From Bremia lactucae (Eukaryota > Oomycota > Peronosporomycetes > Peronosporales > Peronosporaceae), in NCBI RefSeq assembly GCF_004359215.1, contig NC_090623.1, forward strand, positions 1,699,401 to 1,745,002: a DNA stretch of 45,602 bases. The letters run 5' to 3'. The position numbers were made by a program, and so were the translations under genes. Positions 20,416 to 29,939 of this stretch are shown here, one piece after another; position 1 is the first letter of the stretch, and each line of letters begins with the position of its first letter. Under the pieces are notes generated by a model, which was not told where the DNA came from, did no database searches, and saw only the letters and a list, made by a program, of their open reading frames with translations.

Positions 20416-21522
20416 TCGTTGCCTTGATGATTGATGCACATTATTATTTTTTGTGACGGTCTAGATCCAGTTGAGCGACCACGAGTACGCTAAGGGACAG
20501 AATTCTTGGAGCCATATCATCCAGACTGCAATTTATCGTAGCTGTTCCCATAATGGTTTCTTGATGGCGATACTCCACCATGTTGTAACGTTCTTTGACA
20601 GCCTCTAATATGGTGGCAACATTTTGTCTACCCACTTCAGGCATGGCTGCAGGCGCAGCTGCATCCAAGCGCCATTAATGGTGGAAACTCTTAACAGTGA
20701 GAGGGCGGCCACTTCTTAGAAAAGCAGATTATTTGATGCTGACAGGGTATTCCATTCTTGAATTACACGCAACTGAACAGGTTATGGTGGCATTGGTAGG
20801 ATCTTCAGATAACTCATAGCTCAAAGCATTTTCCTAGTGCGTATATTGAAATGCGGCGCACTACAGCAAAGAAAGGGATTTTCTGTGTTTGTGCATGACT
20901 TGCATTCGCTCCTACGACAGCTAAACACCAAGATTTTCAATCTGGGCTTAAGCAGCATGAGCTACGCGAGTTTGTACATCACCCAAGTTTTTTCCGGAAC
21001 ACTTATGTAGCTCTTTAACATATGATGAAGCCCTTCAGCTCTCGATGATGTGACGTGGCCAAAATGCATGCAATTCCTGGTGTATGCGTAAATAAATTAA
21101 TTTTTATGTGTCAGACAGGTGGTATCCGGATAGGCCAGCATGTTAGGCAGTGCAGTATATGTTGAGTGCATGCTTATCATGAGATTGATTTACACTTCCT
21201 CTGATTTCGAATAGATTACATCTGTCCGACTCTTCACGAATTTATTCCAGTCATCCCCAGGTCCAAAAAACTTACGACAATTTGCTAGAGCGTTTTTTTA
21301 AATATGTTAAACGCATAGAAGATGGGTTGAGGTGGGAAATGTTATTTCAGGGCATTCTTTAGGGCAAATTCTCGGTCTGTTGTGATTGTCTGTGGCAGTT
21401 GATCGAGAGCCCAAAGGTAGTCCGCTTCACGTTCATGCCTGATGAAAGCAATAGCAATTGGGAGGAAGTGTTGAAGCTTGTGACACCAGTGATATGGAGG
21501 ATCCGGCATTATGAATCGATCA

Positions 21523-21695
21523 CAGATATCCTTACGCTTTGGTGGTGGACTGCACCTATCTAGGTGCAGTCCGCCACCAAAGCGTATGGATGTCTGTAAA
21601 GGAGTTCCACAGATTTTTGGCTGGCATAGAATAGGTGTGAAAAGATGATGATAATCATCTTTCACACCTATAAACCCACTCTGCATGATGCAGAA
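21523..21695. repeat. Three consecutive palindromes inside the MULE coding region
   Basis: Palindrome 1: arms 21523-21558 and 21561-21596, 2-nt spacer, with the inner 26 bp matching except one position (TACGCTTTGGTGG... against its inverse). Palindrome 2: arms 21631-21649 and 21654-21671 (ATAGGTGTGAAA...GATGAT), one extra A. Palindrome 3: CTGCATGATGCAG at about 21681. They replace the part of the transposase just before the conserved core. Confidence 0.85.
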
Positions 21696-22386
21696 TGTCA
21701 AATAGAGCGTCCAGTGGTGTACGATTGCGAAGCTCTTCTGCTCGCACCGCTGGCGCTCGTTGTAGATTGTCCTTCCTATTGCTTTTGTGCTGGGATCTAT
21801 TTGGCGTAGGGTTGTGACAATTTCTTTCGGCGCAATCCCAGCCTTAAGAAGTTTTTGTACTAACAAATTTTGCTCTGATTGAAAGCGTCAGGCAGTCGGA
21901 TGACTACTTATGTTGTCTGAAGGTTCATGATTATGTTCCCTATGAAAAGTTCGCAGTTGCAAGCTGTTATCGCTTGGTAGACGCCCTGATAGACGAAACG
22001 GGCAATTAGTCAATCGGCTCGCAGAGTTTCGCGGCAACTCAAGTCATGTTGCTGCCCTTTGCAGGTAGGTACCACGTCGATCGCATTACAAAATAATCTT
22101 CTTTTTGTCGGAATTTAGGGTAGACACAGCATATCCTTCTGCATGAGCGAATTCGCGAGCTGCATCCGTCAGGGCCATTGTGCTGGGAAAGGATGCATTG
22201 GGTGGTGTGGTGGAAGCATTGTAGAACAGCCTGACAAGGAAGAAAGTAGAAATTGAGTGTGATATAGAGAATGTATTGTGATTGATAATAATTCGTAGGA
22301 CCCGCTTGTTTACAAGTCAAAAAGAAGGATATGGAGAGTAGATCAACTTGACCCAGCCCGATTCAAAACGATGTTTTTTTATCGTG

Positions 22387-22440
22387 AAAAAAAATATGCG
22401 GAGCGCAATAAGTAAGGCTTCTGATTGGCTAAAACAATCC
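22387..22440. repeat. Right terminal region of the MULE, inverse of 20006-20053
   Basis: AAATATGCGGAGCG and GGCTTCTGATTGGCT are the inverse of the left-side CGCTTCGCATATT and AGCCAATCAGAAGC. Together with the transposase between them this delimits a MULE of about 2.5 kb. A 9-bp perfect hairpin (CCACCAGAT/ATCTGGTGG, 22477-22498) lies just outside. Confidence 0.6.
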
Positions 22441-22639
22441 CATTTTTATGTAGGTGATACGAAATACGAGTAGTAGCCACCAGATAGAGATCTGGTGGAA
22501 TTAAGGTAAGGTTCCACATTTTAAATTTTAATTAAAGTTTAGTTTTTCGTATAATCTTAATGAATTAAGTCCGATTCGCCAATCTACGCCTGAGTCTTTA
22601 TAAGTCCGAGCGTCTGCTGACATAGATCCATTTCTCAAA

Positions 22640-22990
22640 CTTTTAGGGGTGAAACGCGTAGCGTTTGATAACCTTACAAATTTGTTTGGGCTGGATCGTA
22701 GAGATCACATCCTTTTCAGGGCCCAAAGGTTCTTGTTGCAAGGCTTAAAGCCTTTCTGCAACATGAATCTTTCTATATCGGACCACTTAGCAGCATTTAT
22801 GCAACTCGGTAAATTCCTGTACCTGATCAGGAGCCTAAGGCTTGCCCTCTTGTTGTCAGTGTTGAGACATATGAGGACAAGAGAGAGAAAATCTCCTTGT
22901 TTGGATCGAAACATATGGAAATGGCCATACCCCTGCCATGATCCTAACAGAACAACAAAAGTGGTGATGACAACTTCTTAGCTCGGTGGT
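22640..22990 (+). pseudogene. Fragment of a retrotransposon gag (another family)
   Basis: In one plus frame, about 22800-22930 reads PKACPLVVSVETYEDKREK and SLFGSKHMEMAIPL, resembling the start of the capsid region of oomycete retrotransposon gag proteins (the V-x-T-Y/F-E-G-K-E-x-E...W-I-R-E-x-E-M-A-M pattern), followed by ILTEQQK. The match is by eye, stops follow, and there is no attached pol. Confidence 0.4.
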
Positions 22991-23112
22991 GAAGCCTGTG
23001 AGTGAGCATCACATGTAGCACGTACACAGACGACGCATTTCCCACGCTGGATTCGCACCTATTCGCAATGAAAGTTGCCCCACACAAGTGAAGTAATTAG
23101 ACCCACCACTTG
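22991..23112. other. Spacer sharing a 20-bp motif with 29163-29183
   Basis: No gene. AAGTAATTAGACCCACCACT at 23091-23110 recurs in inverse at about 29163-29182 (AGTGGTGGGTCTAATTACTT). Both sites are next to E-element LTRs, so the motif may belong to an unrecognised repeat. Confidence 0.4.
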
Positions 23113-23594
23113 TGTAACGGGGCACCTTTCAATAGTACTGATCAGTACTAGTTAACCTTACACTGATTACAATGTAGGTGAGATGCCTCGAAATTACACG
23201 TACACAAAGTTACAGAGGAAGGTTTCTATGGATCTTAGGGTCTTTAGCTTACAGGTCTAGACTAAGGCTTATCAATAGAGAATAGTAAAGCTGTATTAAT
23301 GTATTTAGTTTCCTAAGTAACGATCATCTATCTACTTCTGAACGTATTATATTAATATTTAACTAAGGATGTCGCGTCCTTGCGATCCACACTATCCTTG
23401 TCTTATAATGATTGACTGGACTGATTTAGACTTAAATCAACCGATCAATAGACCTAATGTTTTATTGTATCAATTACCAAATTTGGTAATATGAGTACTA
23501 TTTAAGTTAAAATTAATGAAGATATAATTTCGTATTTCTTTGTTTATTTCCTCTTATAGGAAATAATACCTATGAAACGAGACACCCCATTTCA
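23113..23594 (-). repeat. LTR type B, 3' LTR of element E2
   Basis: 482 bp from TGTAACGGGGCACC to CCCCATTTCA (the terminal CGTTACA is mutated). The neighbour at 23595 reads on the minus strand as GTTAAGGTGGGGTGA, a polypurine tract, so gag-pol sense is minus. Same type as 2515-2972 and 36101-36606. Confidence 0.85.
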
Positions 23595-23738
23595 TCACCC
23601 CACCTTAACTAACAGTCACTATTGCGACTGATGTAGGGTGACCGGAAATACTATTATGTCTTTCCGTGTAATTTTGCATTATTGATTTTAATCAAAATAC
23701 CGTTATTATTTGCCTTATTGATTTTGACCGAGATCAAC

Positions 23739-25455
23739 ATGGCGACAAACAAGTCTGTGCGCGTGGCCCGTGAGGCCGCAAAGCTGGCAGCTGCACGGAT
23801 TAGTGCAGCTGTTAGTATTGCAAATGTTTAAGTAGACGCTAATGCGTCGACTGTGTGGAATACGTAACCTCCTACCCCAATTGAAGGTGACTGAGATATG
23901 TCATCTGATAATATAATTGCAGGTGACGGTGACAAGTCACCTGCTACACCAATTGTAGGTGACTGGACCAAGTCACCGGCACCGCCCGACTCAGTGGCTA
24001 CTGTAAATGCCGCCGGATCACCTAAGGACGAGTCCGTTAAACCTTTGGTTTCTAATGTGACAACCTAAGAGGTGATGACGAGTTTGGTGGGGAGTCATCG
24101 GATGGTGACTTCGTGGGCGATGATCACTCTGGTGACTAAGTATACGTCACTAGAAACTAAGTGATCTGTAGGGAAGAGTGTTACTGGTGGTGCTAGTTTG
24201 CATACGCCAGGAAAGGAGTGATTCTAGGGATTGCTTCAAGGGCCAAGTTAACGTTAACATGCGCCATCAAGAGAGGAATCGCAAAACGTTGCGGCTCGCT
24301 CCTGAAAATAGACATAGTTTCCCCTCGAAGAATAACCTAATTCGTTGGTCTGGTATGACAACGATCGATATCACATTCCGTTATTTGACTCAGCCAGGCT
24401 TCACTGGTGAGAATGAGACGGAATTCTTTATCGGCATCGGTAGTACTCTTCTATGCGGGGGAAGGATGCAAACCTTTGCTCCAAGCTTGGACAGCCTTTG
24501 TGCTCAATATGCAAAACATAGGCCTGACAAGCTAAATGCTCTCCGTGAACGGTTCGAGAAACGGACCGTAGTCGGTGCACACTATAAGCTACAACGTTTG
24601 TCTAGACAGGCAGGAATTCCTTGCCTTTCGTGGGGGGACTCATGTCAATGCTGTTTTAAAGGGGCAGGTCATGCCTCTAAAGAAGCATGTACCCCAAAGC
24701 TTGAGGTAGAGAGCAAAGAAATATTCCCTTAAAGATTCTCATTTGAGGACGCTCATCTAACAAGATGCATCAAGGGATTGAGAACCTTCAATACTATTAC
24801 GAGCGCGGGAAACGTTCGTTCTTGATGGACTCTCTGTCGAGGCGGATGTTCTCATCGTACTGCAAGACGAGACCCGTCCAACATCAGTTGGGAACGAGGT
24901 TCCTAACTATCATGCGAGGGTGGATACCCTCGCCAACGAACGAGATGACTCGTTCGAACCCCCTTTACCTCACGGCGGTTCAAGAAGCTTTCAACATGAA
25001 AATGCTTCTCATCACTCGAATTTGTCAACGGATGTGGAGGGGGGGGAATCGGGATCGACTCATTTGACGAGCCCGAATCAACATCGTGATTGGACCACTC
25101 CTCTTATTATCTAAAGGAGGATCTTGATCACGAGCGAGCCCATCGCAGCGAGTTAGCGGTGACTGTCGACAATGTGTTTCGTGACCATATGAAAAATTGT
25201 GCGCAGGTTGCGACTGAACAAATGGCGAACAAGAGGACATGTCAGTCCCTTCAAAACGAGCTGGTGACAGCTCGTCAGAAGATCTCTTCCTTGAAGGAAA
25301 GAGTGGATCGTCTGGTTCAAGAGAATCAGACTATGTTCCGAGACAACAAGGCTTTGGCTCGAAACCATCAGGCTTTGGCGATGCCCTCGACCGTTCCGGT
25401 GTAACCCGGAATTGGAAGAAGCCTCGTACCCATAGATACCCAACATAAAACGTAG
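23739..25455 (+). pseudogene. Antisense ORF (aORF) of element E2
   Basis: Starts ATGGCGACAAACAAGTCTG at 23739 (MATNKSVRVAREAAKLAAAR), 144 bp inside the 3' LTR and antisense to gag-pol. Its longest uninterrupted stretch (24178-24732, 184 residues) contains YKLQRLSRQAGIPCLSWGDS and then the motif C-Q-C-C-F-K-G-A-G-H-A-S-K-E-A-C at 24643-24690, a knuckle-like C-x2-C-x5-H-x5-C. A second open stretch (25090-25404) is a strongly predicted-looking coiled coil (QNELVTARQKISSLKERV, then DRLVQENQTMFRDNKALA). The TAG end is at 25453. Stops at 23829 and elsewhere show it is inactive. An RNA- or DNA-binding accessory protein is a reasonable guess, no more. Confidence 0.75.
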
Positions 25456-25963
25456 GATGCGCGCACGCATACCACGAGGCAGCGATGTAGAACACAAAAC
25501 GGCCCAATATACCTGGGCAGTAATTTATCACTGCCTTCATCACGACATGTTTCAGAAGGTCAACCGTAGACAGTACGACTGGGTTATTAGAATTAATTGA
25601 TGGTATGTTGTCTTCCGTTTCTGTTGGTCCACCGCATCAGCGATGGACTCCTGTACAAGACGGACCCATGCTTCTCAAGCCAAAAAAAATTACCTGCTAT
25701 CTCTTTTTTTGTTTTCAGTGCGACCGGCTCGCACTGCGGTATTTAAATCTATTCGTTATTAAGAGTATTATCGTTCTCATTAATAATTTTCTTTTTGATG
25801 TTAAGTCTTTCAGCATCGTTATTAAAGTCAGTAATAACATTATTGTTATTACTGAGTTTGTCCACCTCAATGTAAATTAAATCAACATTAGTATCTTTCG
25901 CATTGACCTTAGTGCTAATGCGTGATGAGCAAGAGCTAAACTTTTTTTTTGCTCGAGCGAGTC
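25456..25963 (-). pseudogene. Element E2: C-terminal end of pol, decayed
   Basis: Minus-strand sequence equivalent to 38455-38985 in E4 and 5847-6390 in E1 (the GGGCAGTAATTTAT, ACAGTAC-ACT and TGCTCGAGCGAGTCC blocks). In E3 the same region encodes the integrase C-terminal part (SSKLLPKFIESF, YTIRLPRRM). Homology stops abruptly at about 25963, where the inverted RT block starts; the integrase catalytic core is absent. Confidence 0.6.
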
Positions 25964-27312
25964 CTTGTATTCCCTAGATAGTTCCATGCGAGTTGCCTAT
26001 GGATTAAGGCACTCGACATTAGATCGAGCTCAAACCGGGCTCGAAGTACTGTGTCAGTGAAGCAGTGGCCACTGCCACGTGAAGAAGTACTTGCGATCGA
26101 TAAATTCTTTACCGGTCGCGTAAAAGCGGGCCATGAAAGGAGGTCAACCTCCCCACATAGCTCTCCAACCTTCTGTGTGCCGAAGGCGACAGGAGGGTGG
26201 CGGATAGTGCACGCATTTAATAAACTGAATGCTGCAACGGTACCGGCTCAAACGCCGATACCTAGAAAAGACGTAATCATAGATGGTATGTCTAAGAGTA
26301 CCATCTTTCCGTCTATGGATCTGATGGATGAATTTTATCAGATCCTTATGCGTGAACAAGACATCCCGTACACAGCAGTGAGCACTCCCAGTGGGATGCT
26401 TTGGAAAAAGCTATTAATGCCACAGGAGCTTAGTAACGCTCCTGCAACTTTCAACAGATGCGTAACGAATCCGTTGAGTCCGGTGCAAAAATTCGCACCG
26501 AGTTATTTTGACGATTTTTTCGTCCATAGTCAGACAATTGACAGAAAGGCGGACGTGGAAGTTCATAAAAATCACGTTCGTCAGATTTTTACATTTATGC
26601 AAAAGCACATGTTGCACGCAAATCTCGAGAAGTGCATATTCGCTGCAAGCGAAAAAACACTTCTTGGGTGCATCGTCGGTAAACACGGCGTGCGCCCTGA
26701 TCCCGAAAAGATCAAGGCAATTACCGACTGGCCATTTCCAGTCGATGTCAAGGGACTTAGAAAGTTCCTTGGGCTAGCGGCGTACTTGCACAAGAACTCC
26801 CGCAATTATGTTGAGAAGGCAGATCATCTCTCTCGTCTCTTCAAAAAAGACGGAGAATGGTTATGGCACGCTGATTGTCAGCGTTCCTTTGAAGATATCA
26901 AGCAAAGCTTGATGCAATCGCCTATCTTGGCGATTGCAGATCAAGACAGACCATTCCATGTGGTCTGTGACGCCAGCGATTTCGCAATCGGCTGTGCGTT
27001 AATGCAATACGATACAGATGGCGCGGAGCGCGTCGTCTGTTACCAATCGCGTCAGCTGCAACCAGCTGAACGCAATTACCCAGTGCATGACAAGGAACTC
27101 CTTGCCATGAAATATGCATTGGCTAAATTTAGGATCTACCTCCTAGGAGATAGATTGTACAACGTATATGCGGACCATGCGTCATTATGCACGGCCGTAA
27201 ATAGCCCACACCACTCGCAAAGAATGGCGAGGTGTCTTTCCTTCTTCGCGGCGTATAATTTCTCCGTAGAATATAAACCAGGACGACTTGATGTCGTCGC
27301 TGATGCTGTTCG
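25964..27312 (+). pseudogene. Element E2: inverted RT-RNase H module, 430-residue open frame
   Basis: The longest intact pol stretch in the window, open from 26051 to 27343 without a stop, but it lies on the plus strand while the rest of E2 pol and gag are minus. Motifs in the 430-residue frame: GGWRIVHAFNKLN (48-60), SMDLMDEFYQI (88-98), SYFDD catalytic box (151-155, all residues kept), TDWPFPVDVKGLRKFLGL connection (225-242), and RNase H with CDASD (306-310), KELLA (348-352) and ADHASL (374-379). The first codon of the open frame is GTG and there is no upstream ATG, as expected for an internal part of a polyprotein. At about 27312 the frame leaves RNase H (VVADA) and enters inverted integrase sequence, so the last residues are foreign. 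Confidence 0.88.
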
Positions 27313-27570
27313 TCTTCGGGAAATCCGAAAACGAAGTCCATAGATACGGACTGCCAACATTCTGCCGAAGTGGGAGAGGTTAAAGAGGTACACGGCGGGG
27401 CTTCACCCGTTGACATACCTCGCAAGCACGAATGTACTTGCGCAAGAATTGATACTGGCATGGCCAGTAAATGTCGTGACTTGCTGTAAGATAAGTTGTC
27501 TCACGTCCACGATGTCCACTTGTTGGTCTTTGGGCACTCATACATGATGCGCAAGCGCGAATCATTGTAC
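27313..27570 (-). pseudogene. Element E2: integrase N-terminal zinc region, truncated
   Basis: Minus strand, read from 27565: ASCMSAQRPTSGHRGRETTYLT, then SHDIYWPCQYQF, KYIRACEVCQRVKP, which is the HHCC zinc domain (the GHRG His and both CxxC cysteines are kept), then the start of the core. It is bounded by the inverted RT block at 27312 and by group-C gag at about 27571, so the DDE core is missing. Confidence 0.75.
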
Positions 27571-28730
27571 AACTTTGAGCTTAGGGGTAGCTTCAGAGTC
27601 CGCATCATTAGGGCATTTCGACCCTACTGCACTTCTGCATTTCCCGACCCCTCAGTCGTTGATGCAGAACTCAGGCATCTCGCACGCAAGTTCTTGCCGT
27701 CGCCCTTTGGGTAGGGAGTCCTCTTGCTGGGCGTCTTCGCCCCAACAGGGACCCTGGCATAGCAAAGAGCCATCATATGGCCGCGCTTGCCCGCATTTTA
27801 AACAGACCACGTCTGCATTGCCCAACTTCAAGGGAGTGGCATCTGACCTCTCGGCCGACGGCTTATACCAAGCTATCGCCGAGACACAGCTGTAGGATTG
27901 CTCCTCAACTAAGGCAATTTGGATTGCCTTTTCCATCGTCGATGGCACCTTTCTGAAAAGGACCTGTTGCGATGGGCCATGCCGTAGTTCGTTCAAAAAC
28001 ATGGGCACCTTAATGTGCTCCGGGATCTGACCTACAGTAATGGACGCCGACAGCGAGCGCATCTCTTGCACATACTCTTGCAGAGATCGCTTCGCCTGTC
28101 GCGGTCCAAAGAGGCGCGCCTGAAGCAACACTTCGTTGTTCGGCGGCTGGTACATGGCGCGAATGTTTTTTTTTAAGATCGCCCATGTAGGGAACGCCTT
28201 TCTGTCCGCCATAAGCGCCGAGTAAGCCCACTCTGAGGCCTTACCACGCAGATGCGACATGGCGTACGACACCATCCGTGATGAGATGCGCGACACCGCA
28301 TTGCTCCACAGCTAACAGCTTGTGAACATTCGTGTTCGCTGCAGTTCCATCCGAATGGGCCTCAGCTGATGCGGCCGGCAGAGAGCATCTTAACAGTCCT
28401 GATAAGAGCCTCGCTCCAAGCTTGCTCATGCCTCAGCTCATCCTGAGTCTGAGTGACGGACTCCGCCGCAGCATGGCTATGTGCCACGGACACGGCTCTT
28501 CGCTGTCCGAGCACGAATGTCTCAAACTTCTCCAACTGAGAAACATGTTGCTCAAAAGTTTGGCCAGGGCTTGTTCACCAAGTCCCTGCGCCAAGTGCCC
28601 TGCCACCTCCCGATGATTCTCGGAGAGGTGGGGAAACGAGCCCAATCGATGTTGAGGCTCATCCTCACGTACACACGCAGAGATGCGGGTCGTGGGAAGG
28701 ATATCAAGCGCTACGAAGTGTAAGCGGCAC
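27571..28730 (-). pseudogene. Ty3/Gypsy element C2: gag with frameshifted zinc knuckle
   Basis: Minus strand. The 214-codon open stretch 28296-27652 carries a recognisable Retrotrans_gag domain: VSYAMSHLRGKASEWAYSAL, AFPTWAILKKNIRAMY, QPPNNEVLLQARLFGPRQAK, then ALVEEQSY. The zinc knuckle at about 27765-27815 begins C-L-K-C, but one extra base after the fourth following residue puts the His and last Cys in the next frame. The N-terminal part (28430-28700) matches C1 (ENHREVAGHLAQGLGEQALA). The start codon used by C1 is ACG here. Gag would assemble the particle; this one is broken. Confidence 0.85.
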
Positions 28731-28856
28731 GTCTTATTATGGTAACGCTCTACTTAGACACACACCATAGCATAGCGAGGACGCGGTTAAACCGTCTTCT
28801 CTTGCGTGCAGTGAGGTAGTTGTGGTGGGCGCCTTAGAGACCTCACCCAACGCACT

Positions 28857-28922
28857 TAAAAGTGTCGTCACGGGAGCGGTGATCCGGCTCCTCGGATTAT
28901 CGCTCCCGTGACGACACTTTTA
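28857..28922. repeat. Perfect 22-bp inverted repeat at the C2 LTR edge
   Basis: Arms 28857-28878 and 28901-28922 (TAAAAGTGTCGTCACGG... against its exact inverse) with a 22-nt loop. The core TGTCGTCACGG...CCGTGACGACA has the TG...CA form of LTR ends and also borders the C1 leader at 2361. I read it as the two termini of a group-C LTR brought together by an internal deletion. Confidence 0.6.
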
Positions 28923-29359
28923 CCGCACTTACCAAGTTGGAAGCAGCTTTCAGAATGACATAAATCTAATCGTATTAAATTTATGTACCTATTTTTACCA
29001 ATCAGAAATGTCATCGGTGTGGATAATTCTATTATGTATGGCTAGCTTATCTTTCTAGATACCTCGCGCAACGGATGACGCTAGCCGTCATCCCTCCTAA
29101 TGTGAATGCACCTATGTGCATCACATACACATGAGCTGGTCACAAATGTGAATCACACCCGAGTGGTGGGTCTAATTACTTAATTTAAGTAATTGACCAT
29201 CCCCTTAAGTACACCAAGTGTACTTAACGGGGATTGTGTAACATTCGGGCAACTTTAGCCCGTTACAGAATTGGTCAGAGAATTCTCAAGCGCCAGGAAT
29301 TAACGCTGAGTACTTTATCTAGGAGGCGGAATACAAGAGATGTTTGATATGAGCAAAGT
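28923..29359. other. Intergenic with a chain of short hairpins (29073-29267)
   Basis: No ORF. Hairpins in sequence: GGATGACG/CGTCATCC (29073-29093), TGTGAATGCAC/GTGCATCACA (29101-29125), AATTACTTAA/TTAAGTAATT (29174-29194), CCCCTTAAGTACAC with GTGTACTTAACGGGG (29201-29232), and TGTAAC-x3-CGGGC with GCCCGTTACA (29237-29267). The last has the same TGTAAC/GTTACA ends as E LTRs. This may be a decayed LTR or a fold-back element. Confidence 0.5.
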
Positions 29360-29799
29360 TGTAACGGGGCACTGCTGACTTGTACTGCTTCAGTACAGGT
29401 CCACTTCGCTCTGCCTCAGTGGGAGTGGTGCCTCACGTCACTTCACCAACACTTGTACGTGGAGAGGAAGACTCTCTTTAAAACACTTGATATAAAAGGG
29501 TTAAAGATTACTGTATTAAATATAATTAAGTTCTTCTCGTTTTATATCTATTTATGCTAACTTGTTTATATACTAATAATAAATATGTAATAAAAGTCTT
29601 ATCTGTCACTCTCTTTGCGCGCGTCCAGCGCTGACTGTACCGCGGAGCAAGTAAATACAATGGCCTAAATCTACCAATGGATAAACTTTCCGAATATTAC
29701 TTTGTAAAGTAATATTTCTTAATATTCTCTACCTTTTAGATAATATATTGATTAACAACCTTTAAGTGTTAATTTCATGTAGCGATGCACCCAGTTACA
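29360..29799 (-). repeat. LTR type A1, 3' LTR of E3
   Basis: TGTAACGGGGCACTGC to ACCCAGTTACA, 440 bp. On its inner side 29800 onward reads on the minus strand as AAGGAGAAGTGA, a polypurine tract. Shares the ACTCTCTTTAAAACACTTG block with 43664-44079 (type A1) rather than with the LTR at the other end of E3. Confidence 0.88.
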
Positions 29800-29939
29800 T
29801 CACTTCTCCTTAAAAAGACAATCACTCTGACTGTCACCGAATAGAGTGGTCACTATAAGAACACTTATAAAAACGATGTTGATTGGTCAGGACATCATTT
29901 TCAATTCTATCGCAAGGTTAAAAGTCCATGCGGTGTGCG

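Larger units (their letters stand above)
20118..22240 (-). pseudogene. Mutator-like (MULE) transposase with FAR1-type N-terminus and zinc knuckle
   Basis: Minus strand, read from about 22200: an N-terminal FAR1-like domain (AREFAHAEGYAVST, LRCDRRGTY in frame pieces, EHNHEPSDNISSHPTA), then QKLLKAGIAPKEIVTTLRQ (about 21810-21860), the MULE core with AIAFIRHEREADYLWALDQL and TITTDREFALKNAL (21342-21480), then WNKFVKSRTDVIYSK and the HFGHVTSSRAEGLH segment (about 21020-21080). At the C-terminus a CCHC knuckle, CSICRNKGHNARRCP, is encoded near 20205-20250, and a decayed duplicate of the same module precedes it (about 20330-20370). Several stops and two large palindromes disrupt it. Confidence 0.82.
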
